25,622 nucleotides of DNA from Acidobacteriota bacterium (GCA_021824055.1 JAKALV010000012.1:1-25622), one strand, 5' to 3'. Shown: positions 1 through 8,265, counted from the first letter of the stretch. Notes: generated by a model not told the origin, from the letters alone. Numbers and translations are program-made.

Positions 1-728
1 CACAGGTAGGGCCGCGCGGCGCTCTCGGCGATCATGCGCTCGATGAAACCGAGCTCGCCGCCGGGGCACCAGAGCTCACCGGCCTGACCGCCGAAGTTCA
101 AGGCCGGCGCGGTCTTCTTGAGACCGAGATTCCGCCGTTTCCGTTGGGACCCGGCCGCAGCCTCTTCGGCCGACGCGTGGAACGGCGGATTGCACATCGA
201 CGCGTCAAACACTTCGCCGTGTGCGACCACGCCCGCGAAACAGGAGAGCGGCGACGTCTGCAGACGGCACTCGATCAGGTCCGCGATATTGCGATTGATC
301 CGCACGATCTGCCGGGCCCACCGCATCGCGCGGATGTCGATCTCCGTGGCGACAAAGCGCCAGCCGTACTCGGCCGCGCCGATCATCGGAAGAATGCAGC
401 TCGCGCCCGCGCCGATGTCGAGCACCGTCACGGACCGGCCGCGCGCAATCGCATCGTCATCGCCGTCGCTGATGAGGTCCGCGAGGTGATGCACGTAGTC
501 GCTGCGGCCCGGGATCGGCGGGCAGAGCGAGCCGGGCGGGATGCTCCATTCCAGACCGTACGCATCCTTCAGCAACGCCTGGTTCAGCGCCATCACCGCT
601 TCAGGATCGCTGAAATCAATCGAGAGATTGCCGTACGCATTGGGCGCGACGAAGGCCTCGAGCGCGGGACTCGACGCGATCAACCGCGCGAAGTCGTAGC
701 CGTCGCGGAAGCGGTTGCGAGGGTGCAC
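1..728 (-). CDS. rlmF: 23S rRNA (adenine(1618)-N6)-methyltransferase RlmF, 3' end beyond the window
   Basis: This SAM-dependent methyltransferase would modify A1618 of 23S rRNA in the cytoplasm. Translating the minus strand gives the RlmF signature in order: HPRNRFRDGYDF at the N-terminus, a segment reading LCPPIPGRSDYVHHLADL, the SAM-binding motif VLDIGAGASCILPMIG, EYGWRF, the catalytic motif NPPF (within CNPPFHAS), RKRRNLGL, and LNFGGQAGELWCPGGE near the window edge. This order and wording match E. coli RlmF closely. The C-terminal part lies beyond position 1. The start is uncertain. GTG at 728 begins directly at the conserved HPRNR; TTG at 734 and ATG at 782 are in frame upstream, and none has a clear ribosome binding site. 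The gene is divergent from the toxin-antitoxin pair. Family assignment is firm; only the start is open. Confidence 0.93.
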   Translation of the reverse strand, partial: MHPRNRFRDGYDFARLIASSPALEAFVAPNAYGNLSIDFSDPEAVMALNQALLKDAYGLEWSIPPGSLCPPIPGRSDYVHHLADLISDGDDDAIARGRSVTVLDIGAGASCILPMIGAAEYGWRFVATEIDIRAMRWARQIVRINRNIADLIECRLQTSPLSCFAGVVAHGEVFDASMCNPPFHASAEEAAAGSQRKRRNLGLKKTAPALNFGGQAGELWCPGGELGFIERMIAESAARPYL

Positions 729-765
729 AGCCAAGAATACGCTGGCGCGAGCGCGCCTAGACGAA

Positions 766-771
766 TATAAT
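766..771 (+). promoter_or_regulatory. Consensus -10 box before the antitoxin gene
   Basis: A perfect TATAAT lies 12 bases before the antitoxin ATG at 784. A start site 6-7 bases after the box would leave a leader of only about 6 bases, which agrees with the lack of any Shine-Dalgarno sequence there. No good -35 box is seen (TGGCGC at 743-748 at 17-bp spacing). The box would fall inside rlmF if rlmF started at 782. Confidence 0.45.
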
Positions 772-783
772 TGCGAATACATC

Positions 784-1032
784 ATGGCTACGACGGTCCA
801 CCTCCCCAAGCCCCTGCTCGCGGCCGCCGATCGCCGCGCGCGCGCCCTGCGGATCAGCCGCAACCGCCTGATCGTTCAGGCGTTGCGCCGGGAGTTGAGC
901 GGGGCTGCCGATTGGTCGCCCGCGTTTCTGGAGCGGCTGAGCGTGGTCGATGAGGATACCAGGCAGGGTGTTGATGATCTGCTGAAGGTGGTCGTCTCGA
1001 CGAGGCGATCCAAGGCGGCGCCACGGCTGTGA
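784..1032 (+). CDS. Ribbon-helix-helix (CopG-like) antitoxin of a PIN toxin pair
   Basis: This 82-aa protein is the likely antitoxin and DNA-binding autorepressor of the toxin gene that follows. Its start MATTVHLPKPLLAAADRRA has the short N-terminal strand expected for RHH proteins, followed by helix ARALRISRNRLIVQALRREL, the usual RHH helix-turn-helix layout. The C-terminal half (LSVVDEDTRQGVDDLLK) would contact the toxin. ATG 784 is chosen because the RHH fold begins there; an upstream in-frame start at 715 adds a nonsense-like extension. The stop codon overlaps the toxin start by 4 bp (GTGA), so the two are translationally coupled. The specific antitoxin subfamily is not certain. Confidence 0.82.
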   Translation: MATTVHLPKPLLAAADRRARALRISRNRLIVQALRRELSGAADWSPAFLERLSVVDEDTRQGVDDLLKVVVSTRRSKAAPRL

Positions 1033-1445
1033 AGTACGTGCTCGATACCAACGCCGTCTCAGCGCTGATGAAGGGCCACCCGCCCGCGGTGGCCCGTCTC
1101 GCGCAAGCCAGCCCCGCGGACGTGTCCGTGCCGCAACCCGTCCTCGCGGAGATCGCGTATGGGATCGAGCGGTTGCCGCGGTCCGAGCGGCGGACGCGGC
1201 TCCAGGAGCGTTTCGATTTGGTGAGGGCGGAGCTCCCGCGCGCGGAGTGGTCCGACGAGGTCAGTGAGGCGTTTGGCCGAATCAAGGCCGCACTGGAAAG
1301 GAAAGGGCAGCGCATCGAAGATCTCGATGCCGCCATTGCGGCCCACGCCGTTGCCGGCGGGGCCACCCTCATCACCGCCAATGCCAGGCATATGGTTCGA
1401 GTCCCCGGGCTTCGCGTCGAAGACTGGTCCATTGAAATCGTATAG
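1029..1445 (+). CDS. vapC: PIN-domain ribonuclease toxin (VapC family)
   Basis: This 138-aa protein matches VapC in length and layout. It would be a metal-dependent RNase that cleaves RNA when released from its antitoxin. The acidic PIN residues are visible: D6 in VLDTNAVSALM, E41 in VLAEIAYGI, D100 in DLDAAIAAHA, and the TANARHM segment near 117-122, followed by the typical ending GLRVEDW. It starts with GTG at 1029, overlapping the antitoxin stop by 4 bp. A perfect hairpin follows the stop by 9 bp. All key residues are present, so the toxin looks intact. Target RNA cannot be told from sequence. Confidence 0.88.
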   Translation: MKYVLDTNAVSALMKGHPPAVARLAQASPADVSVPQPVLAEIAYGIERLPRSERRTRLQERFDLVRAELPRAEWSDEVSEAFGRIKAALERKGQRIEDLDAAIAAHAVAGGATLITANARHMVRVPGLRVEDWSIEIV

Positions 1446-1454
1446 AGGGGTTCG

Positions 1455-1499
1455 GAGGAAATCGGGAATCAATTCATCGAATTGATTCCCGATTTCCTC
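1455..1499. terminator. Perfect 20-bp inverted repeat after the toxin gene
   Basis: The arms 1455-1474 and 1480-1499 are perfectly complementary, with the 5-base loop CATCG. The stem is mixed GC/AT and is not followed by a T-run on either strand (plus-side flank is ACGACCG). It sits 9 bp after the toxin stop and about 77 bp before the next gene. It probably ends or stabilises the toxin-antitoxin transcript; a non-intrinsic terminator or a small mobile repeat are alternatives. Confidence 0.55.
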
Positions 1500-1576
1500 A
1501 CGACCGTGCGGCTGGACATGGCCTCATGGTAGCCGCTCACGTATGATTAGTAGTTCTCTGTGGAGGAGGATTGGCC

Positions 1577-2584
1577 ATGAGCGGATCTCGTGTGTTTCGG
1601 GGGTTGGCGGTTCTGGGTTGTTTGTGCATGACGACGTTGGTCGGCGGCGCCGCGCCGCAGGTGGCGGGCCAGGAACTGCCGAGCCACAAGATTCCCATCC
1701 CCGGCGAGGCGGCCGAAGGCTACTTCTCGCCCGACGGCAAGAGCATGATCTCGAACGCGAAGATGGCGGACGACAAGGACTACCGCGTCTACACGTTCAA
1801 TCTGGACGGCACCGACGTCCGGCGGATCAACAACACCGGCGCCGACGCGTGCTCGTTCTACTTCCCCGACGGGAAGAAGCTGATCTGGACGTCCACGCGC
1901 GACCACCTGGACATGCCGGCCGGAAATTTCTCGGACGTCAACGCGTACCCGCAGGGCGCCGAGCTCTACACCTCCGACCTCAACGGCAAGCACGTCGTCC
2001 GGCTGACGAACAACTCGGTGTACGACGCCGAAGTCACCGTCTCGCCCGACGGCCGGTGGATCCTGTTCGGCCGGCAGGTCGACGGCAGGATGGATCTGTA
2101 CAAGATGCGGCCCGATGGCACGGGCGTGTTCCAGATCACGCACACGCCCGACTGGCAGGAGGGCGGCGCGCAGTGGATGCCCGACGGCCAGACGATCATC
2201 TATCGCGCGTGGAAGATCCAGGATCAGGCCCAGCGCGGCATGCCGATGCAGATCTTCACGATCAAGCCGGACGGCACCGGGACGAAGCAGATCACGTCCG
2301 AAGTGGGCACCAACTGGGCGCCGGCGCCCGCGCCGGATGGGCGGCATTTCGTGTTTGTGAAGATGCTGCCGCCCGGCAACTTCGAGATCTACATGATGGA
2401 TCTCACGACGGGCGAACAGCGCCGGCTTACGTACAACGACGCGTTCGATGGATTCCCGGCGATCTCGCCTGACGGTCACTGGATGGGCTTCTCGTCGAGC
2501 CGTGGCGCCGAGCCCGGCAAGCGGCAGATGTTCATGTATCTGATGGATATTTCAAGTCTCAACGTCGGCCCCGCGCGCCGCTAG
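1577..2584 (+). CDS. Secreted TolB-like PD40 beta-propeller protein
   Basis: This 335-aa protein has an N-terminal signal peptide (VFRGLAVLGCLCMTTLVGG, cleavage expected near the APQVAGQ region) and then six PD40-type repeats with the core SPDG/FPDG/MPDG/APDG. Representative blades read SPDGKSMISN, FPDGKKLIWTS, SPDGRWILFG, MPDGQTIIYRA, APDGRHFVFVK and SPDGHWMGFSS, each followed by a Y/F-x-LDGT-like strand. This predicts one six-bladed propeller in the periplasm. The start at 1577 is set by GGAGGAGGA at 1562-1570; a TTG at 1571 in the same frame is too close to that site. PD40 proteins often bind protein partners or, fused to peptidases, gate substrates. No catalytic domain is present here, so no enzymatic role is claimed. 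Confidence 0.85.
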   Translation: MSGSRVFRGLAVLGCLCMTTLVGGAAPQVAGQELPSHKIPIPGEAAEGYFSPDGKSMISNAKMADDKDYRVYTFNLDGTDVRRINNTGADACSFYFPDGKKLIWTSTRDHLDMPAGNFSDVNAYPQGAELYTSDLNGKHVVRLTNNSVYDAEVTVSPDGRWILFGRQVDGRMDLYKMRPDGTGVFQITHTPDWQEGGAQWMPDGQTIIYRAWKIQDQAQRGMPMQIFTIKPDGTGTKQITSEVGTNWAPAPAPDGRHFVFVKMLPPGNFEIYMMDLTTGEQRRLTYNDAFDGFPAISPDGHWMGFSSSRGAEPGKRQMFMYLMDISSLNVGPARR

Positions 2585-2612
2585 TCCCTTTCTTAGAGGA
2601 AAGATCAGCCAG

Positions 2613-3326
2613 ATGTCTCCAGAAGTCCTGACGGTCATCCACTACTTCCCGATCGGTACCACCATCATTTCGGCGACGTTTGCCACCATTCTGTTCAGGA
2701 AGTACTTCAAGCGGCGGTCGCCGCACCTGTTCTGGTGGGCCTTCGGCGTGGCGTGTTACGGCAGCGGCACCGTGGTCGAGAGCCTGATCACGCTGACGGG
2801 CAACACCGTGCTGCTCAACAAGCTCTGGTACGTCACCGGCGCGTTGCTGGGCGGGTATCCGCTGGCGCAGGGCTCGGTGTACCTGTCGCACTCGAAGAAG
2901 TTCGCCGACCGGGCCACGATGATCACGCTGCCGTTTGTGATCATCGCCTCGATCCTCGTGTTCCTGTCGCCGGTGCGCCTCGAACTGCTGGAGCCGACGC
3001 GGCCGACCGGCGCCATCCTCGGCTGGACGTGGATCCGGATGATGACGCCATTCATCAACATCTACGCGTCGATCTTCCTGATCGGCGGCGCGGCGCTGAG
3101 CGCGTGGAAGTACTTCCGCAAGGAGCACGACGGGTACCGGGCCGCCGGCAATGCCTTCATCGCCCTCGGCGCGCTGATGCCGGGCATCGGCGGATCGATG
3201 GCGAAGGCCGGCTACGTGGAGGTGCTCTACGTGCTCGAGTTCGTCGGCCTGATCTTCATCTGGATCGGCGACCGCGTCTGCAGCACCTCGTCATCGCTGC
3301 GGGGCCGGGCCAAAGCCGGCACGTAG
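2613..3326 (+). CDS. Polytopic membrane protein of unknown function
   Basis: This 237-aa protein has about seven hydrophobic segments, for example FPIGTTIISATFATILF, LFWWAFGVACYGSG, MITLPFVIIASILVFL, FINIYASIFLIGGAALSAW, AFIALGALMPGIGG and VLYVLEFVGLIFIWIG, separated by short charged loops. That predicts an inner-membrane protein. It ends with a basic tail. It lies 28 bp after the PD40 gene in the same direction, with a weak AGAGGA site 12 bp upstream, and may be co-transcribed with it. I recognise no family signature. The segment number and even spacing resemble small sensory or transporter-like membrane proteins, but the sequence alone does not support naming one. Confidence 0.75.
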   Translation: MSPEVLTVIHYFPIGTTIISATFATILFRKYFKRRSPHLFWWAFGVACYGSGTVVESLITLTGNTVLLNKLWYVTGALLGGYPLAQGSVYLSHSKKFADRATMITLPFVIIASILVFLSPVRLELLEPTRPTGAILGWTWIRMMTPFINIYASIFLIGGAALSAWKYFRKEHDGYRAAGNAFIALGALMPGIGGSMAKAGYVEVLYVLEFVGLIFIWIGDRVCSTSSSLRGRAKAGT

Positions 3327-3372
3327 AGCCGAGCTTTTCGAGCAGTATTCAGTTCGGTGTGGTGTCGTCCAC

Positions 3373-3525
3373 AGTTCAAGGTCCACGGTCCAATGTCACT
3401 CGTCTGTCCTCGGGTCCTGACGGTCCCGGGGTCCTTGGTTCACGTGTCCGTGCACATCGGACGAAGGACCCGCAGAACCTGAGGACAACAAGTGACCCTG
3501 GACGTTGAACCCTGGACCTTGGACT
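3373..3525. repeat. Long imperfect palindrome rich in GGTCC/GGACC words
   Basis: The left arm starts AGTTCAAGGTCCACGGTCC at 3373 and the right arm ends GGACCTTGGACT at 3525. Read on the opposite strand, the right arm repeats the left in order: (AG)TYCAAGGTCCA, then GTCACT, then TGTCCTC, then GGGTCCTT. Indels are small. The 226-bp gap between two convergent genes therefore holds essentially one folded element and no gene. It may serve as a two-way transcription stop or be a dispersed non-coding repeat. Confidence 0.6.
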
Positions 3526-3552
3526 GGCGGCTACAGCAATGTGAAATACGCC

Positions 3553-6500
3553 CTAGCTGCCGCTGGCGGACTCGAGCACTTCAAACAGTGCGATGCCGTC
3601 GCCGTGGTACACCCGCTTGAACAGGTCCGGGTGCCGATCGAACTTCGACAGGTTGTCGCCGTAGGCCTGGCGCTCGACCTGGTCCATGTAGATGTAGTCG
3701 ATGCTGAGCGACTGGGCCGTATTCCATGCCTGCGGGCCTGAATCGCTGCCGTACATCGCGTGCACCTGCTTCGTGCGCTCGTCGTAGATCGGCTTCTTCA
3801 GCAGGGAAATCGGCAGGCCCGCGGCCATGCGCCGATGCGCGAAGGTGGGAATGAACGTCCAGGTTTCGCGGCCGCGCGGCGTCGGCGACATCTGAACGAC
3901 CGCATCCGGCGTGGTTTCCCGCCGGATCCACGTGGCGGCGCGGCGCTGGGCCGGCGACACGATCACCGTCCATTTGAATCCCGGCCCCATGCGGTTGTTG
4001 GCGATGTCCTGCGCGTTGTGCAGATCGATCGCCGTTGTGGGCAGTCCCACCCCCAGCAGGAGCACGGCAACCGGTACGCCGACGAACATGCGGCGGCGGC
4101 TCTCGAGGCTCCAGGCGAACCAGACGGCGGCCAGGGCCGGGAGCATGACCAGCATGATCTGGCCGGCGCGCCAACCGATCCACACCAGATCGCCGCCCGG
4201 CAGCGTGACGAAGTAGAACAAACCAAAAGCCGTGAGCGTTCCCGCCATCGCCGTGGCGAGCCGGGCTCCCCGCACGCGGCGGCTGACCAGCACGCCCGCG
4301 ATCGCGGCGAGCAGCAATGGGCCGAGCGCGAGCAGCGGCGTCAGGAACGGCGCGCGCGTGATGGGGCCGATGAACCCGAATTTCAGCGCGGCGCCGGCGC
4401 CGTCGAAGTTGTGGTTGAGCGAGCACCACAGCACCGCCAGCGCGACCGGCACCGCGGCCGAGGCGTGCCGCGTCACGCGACCGACCCATTCACGCCAGCT
4501 TCCGGAGAACGCGGCGACCACCGACAGGCCGTAGATGATCGAGAATGCGCCGCCGAGAAACGGACTGGCCATGACGGCGCCACCAAGCAGCAGTCCCGCG
4601 AGCGCGGCGGCCGGCCAGCGGAGGCGGTCACGCGCGTGCGCGGCCGTGATCAGCGCCATCGAGCCCAGCGCCACGGCCATGGCGTGCTGCGGCGTGTACC
4701 ACAGGGAGCGCGGCAGTCCGTCGATGGTGAGACTGCGCAGGTTCCACGACGTCAGCGCGTCAACGTTCAAGTAGCGAAGGCCGTCGAGCGGGCGGTTGCG
4801 CGTGGCCAGATCGTAGAGCGCCCACGCGCCTTCGAGGCTCGCCGACAGGAGCGAGAGGGCGACCGCCAGAAACATCGCCCACGCGCGCGGCACGGCCGAC
4901 CAGACGAACATCGCGACGGAGGCGATGAAGAGGATGCCCGACAGCAGGGCGTTGACCTGGAGCAGGGGCATGACCCGCGTCCAGAGGCCAAACGGATTCG
5001 TGCCGAACGCGCCGCCGGGCAGCAGAAAGTATGTCCAGTAGTAGTTCAACGTCTGGTCGGCCGCGTAGGGATCTTTCACGGGCATGTCGAATCGCGCGAG
5101 CTCGGCCGTGAGCGCGCCATGCCACAGGAAGTCGGCGGTGAAATACGCGCGGTAGTGTTCGGCGCCCTGCGCGTTGACCGCGCCGATGCTGGCGAAGGCG
5201 GGTCCGATGAGGATCGGTACCAGCGACAGCGTCGCGAGCAGCGCCACGGTGTCGCGGCGCGTCCACTCTGCCAGTGCCACCAGCGGCGCGCGGCTGAATC
5301 GCCGGTACGCGGTCCGCGTCGCCATCGTGATCGTGCTCCACGCGAGGCCGAAACCGACCGCGCCGGCGCCACCGGCCGCGATCACCGCCCAGATCGAGAG
5401 TGCCGTGAGGATGTACCCCGCGAGCGCGCCGGCGACCCAGCCGGCCGCATGCCGGCGCCCGAAGAGGGCGAATCCCAGAGGCAGGCCGGGGACGAGCGCG
5501 AGCAGGTACAGGGCGAGATACAGCACGCCGCCAAGCCCGCCACCGAGCCACGCTGACAGGCCGAGTACGGCCGCACCCAGCGTGGCCGCGGCCACGGGCA
5601 GCGCGCGCCCCCAGCCGGTGCCGGCCGCGACGGCCAGGCCGGGTATGGTCGCGGCCGGCGTTGCCGCTGGTTCCGGCGCAACCGCCGGCTCGGGCGCGTC
5701 ATTCCAGAACTCGCGATCCGCATCCTCGACCGCGCCGAGCGCATCGCTCCGCAGGATCTTGTCGGCCATCGTCAATCCCTGGCCGATCGAGTGATCCATG
5801 TTGTTGTACCAGAAGCGGGCGGACCGTCCCGCAAGCAGCAGGTTCTCGTATTTGCCGAGCGCCTGCAGGTTCGCGGTGAGCGTGCGCAGGTAATCGAGCG
5901 TGTAGATCGGATAGGTGAACGGCACCCGCTCGATGTGCACGCGCAGCACCTGGCTCGCGCGGTCGATTGTTCGGGTCCGCACCAGATCGCGGATGACCTC
6001 GCCGATGAGGGCGTCCGGTTCCCGCCACCGCTCGTCCCCTTGCCGGCAGGTCACTTCCACGCAGAGGCCGCTCTGGCCGGCGGGCGCCATCGACGCCGCG
6101 AATGCCGTGGGCGTCGAAATCCGCGAGAAGATTTCGTCGCCGCCGAAGTAGGTCCACTGGAAGTCGAGCTTCGCCGGCGCGTCAATTTCCAGGTTGTAGA
6201 AGATCGTCGAGAGGTAATTCAGCCCGAAGCCCTCGACGCCAAGCAACGCGTTGGCCTCGGTGAGGGGACCGGTCCAGATCAAGCCATCGCAGGCGATGCG
6301 TTCGTCGCCGCTCCGGACCGCCGACACGCGGCGGCCCTGCGTTTCGATTGCCGTCACCGGCCTCCCGAGCCTGACCGTGCCCCCGTGGTCGGCGATGCCG
6401 GCCGCGAGCTTCTCGGAGAACACGCCGACGCCGTGCGGCGCGTACAGAAACGTGGTCTCCACGGGTTTCGGCAGCAGCGTGGTCTTCAGCAGTGAAAACA

Positions 6501-7044
6501 GCGAATCCGCCTGCGCCCGCTTGTCAATGACGGCGCGGTTCACACCGGCGCGGCCCCAATCGCGGTGGAGTTCGGCCGGCGAATGGAAGAGGAACTTGCG
6601 CGTGTACGGCTCGAAGAAGATCGAGTACAGCGTGCGGCCGTACGTGTTGACGATGTCGGCTTCGAAAGATTCGCCGGTCATGCGCTCGCGCCGCACCAGG
6701 TCGACGGCGCCGCTGACCATCAGGGAGAAGGGCATCGAGAGCAGCACCGACGGCCGCAACGGCCACTCGTGGAAGCCGCCGAACATGCGGACGCCGCTCT
6801 TGCGCGGAATCTCGATGGCGGTCTCCCCGAGCGTATCGCCGACGAACTGCGCGACCCGCCGGTTCTCGGTATGAAACCGGTGCGGCCCCACGTCGAAGTG
6901 GAAGTCTCCGTAATGCCACGAGCGTGCCAGCCCGCCAGCGACGTCGAGCTTTTCCAGTACCGTGATCCTGTGACCGCCCTCAGCCAGCTGCCGGCCGATG
7001 GTCAGACCGGCGACTCCAGCACCGGCCACTACGTAGTGAGACAT
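3553..7044 (-). CDS. Fusion of an FAD-dependent (amine-oxidase/UGM-like) oxidoreductase and a polytopic membrane domain
   Basis: This 1163-aa protein has two parts. Residues 1-440 form an FAD enzyme: Rossmann motif GAGVAG (8-13), the ribose-binding E31 in VLEKLDVAGGLA, DVGPHRFHT (51-59) typical of the protoporphyrinogen-oxidase/UDP-galactopyranose-mutase-like group, and a C-terminal FAD closure LLLAGRSARFWYNNMDHSIGQGL. A Pro/Ala-rich linker (about 450-470) follows. From about 470 to 1010 there are ten or more hydrophobic helices with a loop reading DFLWHGALTAELARFDMPVKDPY and LNYYWTYFLLPGG, which resembles large GT-C or DUF2298-type membrane proteins. The last 150 residues are soluble. ATG 7044 is chosen because GGGGGAG sits 6 bp upstream and the Rossmann strand begins at once; the same frame extends to 7098. 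The membrane part's function is inferred weakly; a role in cell-surface sugar or lipid modification is plausible but unproven. Confidence 0.85.
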   Translation of the reverse strand: MSHYVVAGAGVAGLTIGRQLAEGGHRITVLEKLDVAGGLARSWHYGDFHFDVGPHRFHTENRRVAQFVGDTLGETAIEIPRKSGVRMFGGFHEWPLRPSVLLSMPFSLMVSGAVDLVRRERMTGESFEADIVNTYGRTLYSIFFEPYTRKFLFHSPAELHRDWGRAGVNRAVIDKRAQADSLFSLLKTTLLPKPVETTFLYAPHGVGVFSEKLAAGIADHGGTVRLGRPVTAIETQGRRVSAVRSGDERIACDGLIWTGPLTEANALLGVEGFGLNYLSTIFYNLEIDAPAKLDFQWTYFGGDEIFSRISTPTAFAASMAPAGQSGLCVEVTCRQGDERWREPDALIGEVIRDLVRTRTIDRASQVLRVHIERVPFTYPIYTLDYLRTLTANLQALGKYENLLLAGRSARFWYNNMDHSIGQGLTMADKILRSDALGAVEDADREFWNDAPEPAVAPEPAATPAATIPGLAVAAGTGWGRALPVAAATLGAAVLGLSAWLGGGLGGVLYLALYLLALVPGLPLGFALFGRRHAAGWVAGALAGYILTALSIWAVIAAGGAGAVGFGLAWSTITMATRTAYRRFSRAPLVALAEWTRRDTVALLATLSLVPILIGPAFASIGAVNAQGAEHYRAYFTADFLWHGALTAELARFDMPVKDPYAADQTLNYYWTYFLLPGGAFGTNPFGLWTRVMPLLQVNALLSGILFIASVAMFVWSAVPRAWAMFLAVALSLLSASLEGAWALYDLATRNRPLDGLRYLNVDALTSWNLRSLTIDGLPRSLWYTPQHAMAVALGSMALITAAHARDRLRWPAAALAGLLLGGAVMASPFLGGAFSIIYGLSVVAAFSGSWREWVGRVTRHASAAVPVALAVLWCSLNHNFDGAGAALKFGFIGPITRAPFLTPLLALGPLLLAAIAGVLVSRRVRGARLATAMAGTLTAFGLFYFVTLPGGDLVWIGWRAGQIMLVMLPALAAVWFAWSLESRRRMFVGVPVAVLLLGVGLPTTAIDLHNAQDIANNRMGPGFKWTVIVSPAQRRAATWIRRETTPDAVVQMSPTPRGRETWTFIPTFAHRRMAAGLPISLLKKPIYDERTKQVHAMYGSDSGPQAWNTAQSLSIDYIYMDQVERQAYGDNLSKFDRHPDLFKRVYHGDGIALFEVLESASGS

Positions 7045-7102
7045 GCGCTCTCCCCCGAACGAGGCGCAAGTGTCCCATGTTTCGACACGCAAGGACAAAC
7101 AG

Positions 7103-7249
7103 CTACGGTCGTCCGCCGCGCCCGCCGGCGTCGGCGGCGGTCTTCTTCTTCACCTCATCCTGCCGGTCGATGTAGCTCTGACCCTTGGTGGATTGCCGAC
7201 GGACGAAGACGTTCTTCACGCCGTCGGCGACAGAGAACCATATCATCAT
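7103..7249 (-). CDS. Possible small ORF (48 aa), doubtful
   Basis: The 429-bp stretch 7045-7473 has no clear gene. The best candidate is a 48-aa minus-strand ORF beginning MMIWFSVADGVKNVFVRRQ, with a charged middle (YIDRQDEVKKKTAADAGG) and a Gly/Arg end. It lies 58 bp upstream of the fusion gene in the same direction, so it could be its leader gene. There is no Shine-Dalgarno site before the double ATG and I recognise no homologue. The rest of the stretch shows only short out-of-frame scraps such as MEKSKAA. Confidence 0.22.
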   Translation of the reverse strand: MMIWFSVADGVKNVFVRRQSTKGQSYIDRQDEVKKKTAADAGGRGGRP

Positions 7250-7473
7250 CAAAGATCAACAATGGACATCACCAAGAAGGCGGTCGGCGACCCACCCAAA
7301 CACACGGCACCGCGTCGGCCGCAGCGCCGGGTCGTGTCTGTCAAGTGGTGGAAAAGCATGAACGCGTCATCATCATGTGAATAGCCCTACGCCGCTTTCG
7401 ATTTCTCCATGTCTTCCTACCAGTCGATCTTGCGTAGCTTCACCTGGTGGTTCGATGGCGTACGAATTCAAGA

Positions 7474-8265
7474 CTATCGGCGCAAGGTGTCGAACCACGC
7501 CAGCCCGGCGAGGAACTGTTCCTTCAGTTGCGGCATCCTATCGGTGAAGCGATGATTCTTCGCATCAATCAGCACGAGTCGCTTGGGGTCCTTGGCCATG
7601 CGCTCGAATCGTCGGTAGTCGGCTTCCTCCACGTACTCATCCCGCGTTGAATGAATCATCCAGAGGGGCAAGGGTGACACGCCAGCGATGATCTCGTGAG
7701 GGCTGAAGGACGGCTCGTCTGCGTCCTTCTTGGTGATCCAGGCCATGACATCCTTCCATCGCCATGCCAGTTCAGCCGTCGGCGGAAGCCCCATCGTTAC
7801 GACCCCGTCCACCCATCGGTGGCTGTCTGGCGATGCAGCAGCAGCGACAGCAAGGGCGGCTCCTTCGGACACGCCGCACAGAATCACCGGTCGTACAAGC
7901 AGGCCCCGCGATCGCAGAGCTGTCGCCAGTAAGTCGTAGTCGGCCGGCACTTGGTCGACTCGCAGGTGTTCCGAGCCGTTGGCAAAAGCCGATAAATACT
8001 GTCGTGCGTTGATGCCGGCGACGATGTAGCCGCGATCCGACAGGAATTCCGCCAGCGTCGTCGCCAGGCCGACCCATCCGACATCACCGCTCCCCATCAG
8101 GATCGTCCCCCGGACCGGGACGCCTGGTTTGGGCACGTAGACCGTCAACGTTAATGTCTGACCCCGAACCTCCACGTCTAGCTTCTGGCCATTCGCCGCG
8201 TCTGCGCTGGTCGGATAAATACTGGCCACCAACGCAAACGCGAGCACGAGGGCGCGGATCATCAT
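7474..8265 (-). CDS. Exported alpha/beta hydrolase of the VirJ/AcvB type (first copy)
   Basis: This 263-aa protein has a signal peptide (MMIRALVLAFALVASIYPTSADA) and an alpha/beta-hydrolase fold. Visible are the oxyanion-side segment GTILMGSGDVGW (53-64), the nucleophile elbow GVSEG with S133, the acid in HSTRDEYV (D209) and the histidine in AKNHRF (H238), so the triad looks complete. VirJ/AcvB proteins are periplasmic; Pseudomonas PA0919 and Agrobacterium AcvB remove the amino acid from aminoacyl-phosphatidylglycerol. The ATG overlaps the stop of the upstream hydrolase gene by 4 bp, so the two are co-translated. Together with the synthase and flippase genes 11-16 kb away, a lipid deaminoacylase role is a reasonable inference, but a generic esterase cannot be excluded. 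Confidence 0.82.
   Translation of the reverse strand: MMIRALVLAFALVASIYPTSADAANGQKLDVEVRGQTLTLTVYVPKPGVPVRGTILMGSGDVGWVGLATTLAEFLSDRGYIVAGINARQYLSAFANGSEHLRVDQVPADYDLLATALRSRGLLVRPVILCGVSEGAALAVAAAASPDSHRWVDGVVTMGLPPTAELAWRWKDVMAWITKKDADEPSFSPHEIIAGVSPLPLWMIHSTRDEYVEEADYRRFERMAKDPKRLVLIDAKNHRFTDRMPQLKEQFLAGLAWFDTLRR

Noticed and set aside
118..770. Plus-strand open frames over rlmF
   Set aside because: The minus strand gives a full RlmF signature; the plus frames are mirrors.
3760..5556. 598-aa open frame on the plus strand
   Set aside because: Antisense to the fusion gene; Arg/Gln/Ala-rich composition is that of a GC-rich mirror frame.
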